Assembly (NCBI RefSeq): GCF_003003005.1
Contig: NZ_PVTR01000007.1
Location: forward strand, 124,001 to 188,000
DNA: 64,000 nucleotides
Direction of reading: 5' to 3'
Source of the DNA: Mongoliibacter ruber
GTDB taxonomy: Bacteria > Bacteroidota > Bacteroidia > Cytophagales > Cyclobacteriaceae
The position numbers and the translations under genes were made by a program. Of the stretch, positions 61,603 to 64,000 are shown piece by piece; the first letter of the stretch is position 1; each line of letters begins with the position of its first letter. A model generated the notes under the pieces. That model was not told where the DNA came from. It searched no databases and saw only the letters and a program-made list of their open reading frames with translations.

Positions 61603-61685
61603 AATATTTATTTTTAATTGGGTTTATTTCTGAATTTTAAAATTAAATTTTATTTCTGCCAATCCAAAATGGATTTGGAACATTT

Positions 61686-62951
61686 TTATTCTGTTTTTCC
61701 TGAAATGACTAATCTCAACATGTTGAGTACTGCTACAGCGGTCAACTGAATATTGAGCATTCGGTCTTGTGTAAGTTGAAGTCTTTTGGTGATAGTCCCC
61801 CTCTCTGATGCACAGGCTATCCAAACTGTCCCTACAGGTTTCTCAGCCCATCCACCTCCAGGGCCTGCTATTCCTGAACTTGCCAAGCCAAAATCAGACT
61901 CAAACATTCCCTTAACATTTTCAGCCATTTGAATAACTGTTTCCTCACTTACAGCTCCTTTTTCTGCCAAAGTAGCTTCATCTACTCCCAACAACTTATT
62001 TTTAAAATGATTGTGGTAAGGAATCAAGCCTCCTTGAAAATACTCGGAGCTTCCGGGTATAGTTGTAATCAGATGTGAAATATAACCACCAGAGCAGCTT
62101 TCTGCAAATGCTACATTTTTTCCCGCCTGTTTGAGCATTCTCCCAATCGCTTCCTCAAGAGTTTCTTTGTTGTAACCAAAAACATACTTGCCAATAATGG
62201 GCATAACCAGTTCTATTTGGTTTTCGACATCATTTTGTAAACTCTCCAGTTCATCTCCAAAAGCAGTCAAGCGTAATTTTACCTGTCCAAGGGAAGGAAG
62301 GTATGCAAGTTTGACGTGTTCGGGAAGGTTTTTTTCCCAGTCTTTCAACAAGTCTGCCAGCCAACTTTCCCCGATTCCTACAGTTTTGATGACTTTATGA
62401 TAGATGATGGGTAGGGGGAAAATTTCTTTTACTTTAGGAAGGACAAAATCTTCCATCAATTTTTTCATCTCATGGGGTACACCAGGCATGGACATCCATA
62501 CGGAACCATTTTCTTCAAACCACATTCCGGGAGCTGTACCTACCTCATTTGGTACATAGGTACATTTGGTAGGAAGATGTGCTTGAAATTTGTTGAGATC
62601 AGTTAGTTCTCTGCCTCTTTTTTCAAAGAAAGTCCTTACAGCTTCTAGCGCCTCAGGGACTAGCTTAATCTCGCAATCAAAGTACTCCGCCAGTAATGGT
62701 TTGGTCAGGTCATCATTGGTAGGTCCCAATCCTCCCGTCATCAAGATGATATCAGCACGCTGTTCGGCTGCTTTAAAAGCGGCCAAGATAGCCTCCCTAT
62801 TATCTCCAACGGTTGTTCGCTGAACCACTTTAACTCCAATTTTATCTAATTCTTGGCTAATCCAATGGCTATTGGTATCGATTATCTGCCCATAAAGCAA
62901 TTCATCTCCAATCGCCAATATTTCTGCTTTTACAGTTTTTATGTTTCCCAT
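61686..62951 (-). CDS. cinA: CinA-family protein (competence/damage-inducible protein A, NMN deamidase type)
   Basis: 421 residues. N-terminal MoaB-like domain: 'AEILAIGDELLYGQIIDTNSH', 'ILMTGGLGPTNDDLTKP'. C-terminal CinA domain (about 255-415): 'FAESCSGGYISHLITTIPGSSEYF' and 'SSGIAGPGGG'. The C-terminal domain deamidates NMN to nicotinic acid mononucleotide in studied members. The start ATG at 62951 gives 'MGNIKTVKAEILAIG'; an ATG-like choice further in would cut the domain. It is 83 bases upstream of the E2 gene on the minus strand. Confidence 0.92.
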   Translation of the reverse strand: MGNIKTVKAEILAIGDELLYGQIIDTNSHWISQELDKIGVKVVQRTTVGDNREAILAAFKAAEQRADIILMTGGLGPTNDDLTKPLLAEYFDCEIKLVPEALEAVRTFFEKRGRELTDLNKFQAHLPTKCTYVPNEVGTAPGMWFEENGSVWMSMPGVPHEMKKLMEDFVLPKVKEIFPLPIIYHKVIKTVGIGESWLADLLKDWEKNLPEHVKLAYLPSLGQVKLRLTAFGDELESLQNDVENQIELVMPIIGKYVFGYNKETLEEAIGRMLKQAGKNVAFAESCSGGYISHLITTIPGSSEYFQGGLIPYHNHFKNKLLGVDEATLAEKGAVSEETVIQMAENVKGMFESDFGLASSGIAGPGGGWAEKPVGTVWIACASERGTITKRLQLTQDRMLNIQLTAVAVLNMLRLVISGKTE

Positions 62952-63180
62952 TAAGTATTCAAAAGTTTTGCAGGCCTTAAATTAAGGGGAATTATTCAGA
63001 TCAAAGTTTCTTTTGAGAAATAGATTTTACAATTGAGACAGTAAATGAACAAATTGGAAAATAGGATTTATTGAAATAAAATTTTTGTTTCCAGATATAT
63101 GGACATCGGGCCTGATTAGTAAAACAGTCAACTTTAAACTGACTTTTATACCAGGGATCGCAGGGGAAGATGAATTTTGA
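62952..63180. other. intergenic region upstream of cinA
   Basis: AT-rich, no open frame with family resemblance, no strong promoter match by eye. Confidence 0.4.
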
Positions 63181-63360
63181 CCTGGCCTGCCTAGATGATC
63201 ACGACATACAGGCCAGCGGTGTCTCGGTGGACTGATATGCCTACCCCGTAGAATTACGAGGGGTTCGAAATTCCAGTTCCGATCGATATTCGCTACTTTT
63301 TCATCATAGCCTGCCCCATCCCGATAAGAATATCTGGATTCGGGGGGAAGTAGCTTTATA
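63181..63360. ncRNA. candidate structured RNA or decayed element between cinA and the M1-like gene
   Basis: GC-richer than its flanks, with successive hairpins: 8-base perfect arms ctggcctg/caggccag (63182-63189 and 63209-63216), accccgta/tacgaggggt with a two-base bulge (about 63242-63263), and a third one pairing cccc-atcc with ggat..gggg (about 63312-63346). No reading frame fits. Strand unknown. Confidence 0.3.
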
Positions 63361-63478
63361 AAAAAATCAAGAAAGATTAGACTTTAAGAACAATTCATGA
63401 TAGTAATTACTTACATACATCTCTAGGGTAAGAGATTAAACTTTCTAAAGATTGAAATGTATCTCATAAAAGAAAAAA

Positions 63479-63501
63479 AGCTCCGATCTGATATCGGAGC
63501 T
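63479..63501 (-). terminator. intrinsic terminator for the M1-like gene
   Basis: Perfect 9-base arms agctccgat/atcggagct (63479-63487 and 63493-63501) with a 5-base loop; the A run at 63473-63479 gives a U run on the minus strand, right after the gene's end. Confidence 0.85.
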
Positions 63502-63508
63502 TAGTGCT

Positions 63509-64000
63509 TTACTTTTCACTTACCCTTTTGACATTGTCATTCGGCATACGGTCTACCAAATAATTGTAAGGGTCAATTCCTGCCTGATGGGGGACTTCTT
63601 TGACCCGATAAGTAAAGGTATTTTCGGCCTGGGTGATTTTCACCCTTTCATATATCAAGGGCTTTCCAAACACCTTCTTATTATCTGTGGGAGCAAAAAC
63701 CCCAATGTCTATAAAATCTACAAGAGGGATATCAGTCTGCTTGCCCATTGAATCTGCCCTGAATTTCTGAGATTCTGTGGTCAGGGTTACCAAATAATCA
63801 TCACCTTCTTTGGTATAAGAAGCTTCTATTATCCTATTGGAGAATAAGGTGATATTCTCAAAAAGATCTTCTATGAGGTATTGAAGTGAGTCCGGTGTCA
63901 CCTCCTTAAATGCCCTGACAGCTGACAAGGAAGTGGGGTACAGTGGCTCCTCATAAGCATAGTAATCAAGTAGTTTTTGTAAAGCCAGGTTAACATTTTC
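63509..64000 (-). CDS. C-terminal fragment of an M1-peptidase-like protein (ABC-permease-fused type)
   Basis: The frame is open to the window edge, so the gene continues beyond 64000; a TTG near 63926 is internal. The visible ~163 residues end 'VPHQAGIDPYNYLVDRMPNDNVKRVSEK' in short, a tail I know from Bacteroidota proteins that fuse an ABC-2-type permease to an M1 aminopeptidase domain. Blocks 'YTKEGDDYLVTLTTESQKFR', 'PLVDFIDIGVF' and 'KPLIYERVKITQAENTF' form a beta-rich C-terminal domain. The catalytic part lies outside the window. The gene is followed by a terminator. Confidence 0.65.
   Translation of the reverse strand, partial: ENVNLALQKLLDYYAYEEPLYPTSLSAVRAFKEVTPDSLQYLIEDLFENITLFSNRIIEASYTKEGDDYLVTLTTESQKFRADSMGKQTDIPLVDFIDIGVFAPTDNKKVFGKPLIYERVKITQAENTFTYRVKEVPHQAGIDPYNYLVDRMPNDNVKRVSEK

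Noticed and set aside
63259-63275. ggttcgaaattcc resembling a tRNA T-arm
   Set aside because: The 5-base T stem does not pair, and no acceptor or anticodon arm with correct spacing is visible.

Overview
The window reads as chromosome of a Bacteroidota bacterium, most likely order Cytophagales and close to Cyclobacteriaceae (inference from gene content, not from a marker gene). Signs seen: AT-rich sequence, several lipoproteins ending their signal in a lipobox Cys, few Shine-Dalgarno sites, at least one full Bacteroidota-type promoter (TTTG, 18 bases, TAnnTTTG), and family types common in that phylum (GH130, PqaA-like lipoproteins, M14 peptidases with a DJ-1-like C-terminus, split PntA).

Layout. 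1-9155: housekeeping and envelope genes: the end of an M14 metallopeptidase, a PqaA-like lipoprotein, an OmpA-family lipoprotein, aldose epimerase, the three-gene proton-translocating transhydrogenase (pntAA-pntAB-pntB, minus strand), a NodB-like protein and a small conserved protein. 9426-19477: a complete tryptophan operon trpE-G-D-C-F-B-A followed by a DAHP synthase and a phenylalanine hydroxylase. It is preceded by a promoter, a 24-residue leader peptide with three Trp codons in a row, and an intrinsic terminator, so it is very probably controlled by ribosome-mediated attenuation. 19478-29670: an accessory stretch with orphan genes, a serine hydrolase, two Cys/Met-type PLP enzymes, decayed gene remnants and three copies of a roughly 50-base repeat lying just upstream of orphan genes.

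29790-41184: a defence island. A type I restriction-modification operon is split open: hsdR-hsdS, then an ABC-type ATPase and an HNH nuclease (a PtuAB/Septu-like pair), a large protein with a C-terminal PD-(D/E)XK-like nuclease domain, a truncated DUF1016 protein, and only then hsdM. Genes overlap by 4 bases or are spaced by 0-2 bases from hsdR to the PD-(D/E)XK gene, so the extra nucleases are translationally coupled to the restriction system. This is the best candidate in the window for an undescribed system.

41505-49868: a DUF421 membrane protein, a small membrane protein, then a glycan cluster (GT4 fused to an alpha-helical domain, a second GT4, a GH130 enzyme, an unknown protein and an SDR epimerase). 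50047-52462: a metallophosphoesterase, an ADP-ribosylglycohydrolase and a small membrane protein. 52551-56357: the distal half of the histidine pathway (hisH-hisA-hisF-hisIE) with an OsmC protein and a small protein. 56383-60278: a Cache-like lipoprotein overlapping a hybrid histidine kinase. 60295-64000: minus-strand E2 acyltransferase, cinA, a structured intergenic region and the C-terminus of an M1-peptidase-like protein.

Throughout, and most densely between trp and his genes, the spacers hold a recurrent composite: a purine-rich tract built of GAAGCGAGA-like words starting right after a stop codon, then palindromes of a few recurring types, and a G-poor CTAAAATC/ACTTCCAA-like stretch directly before the next start codon.
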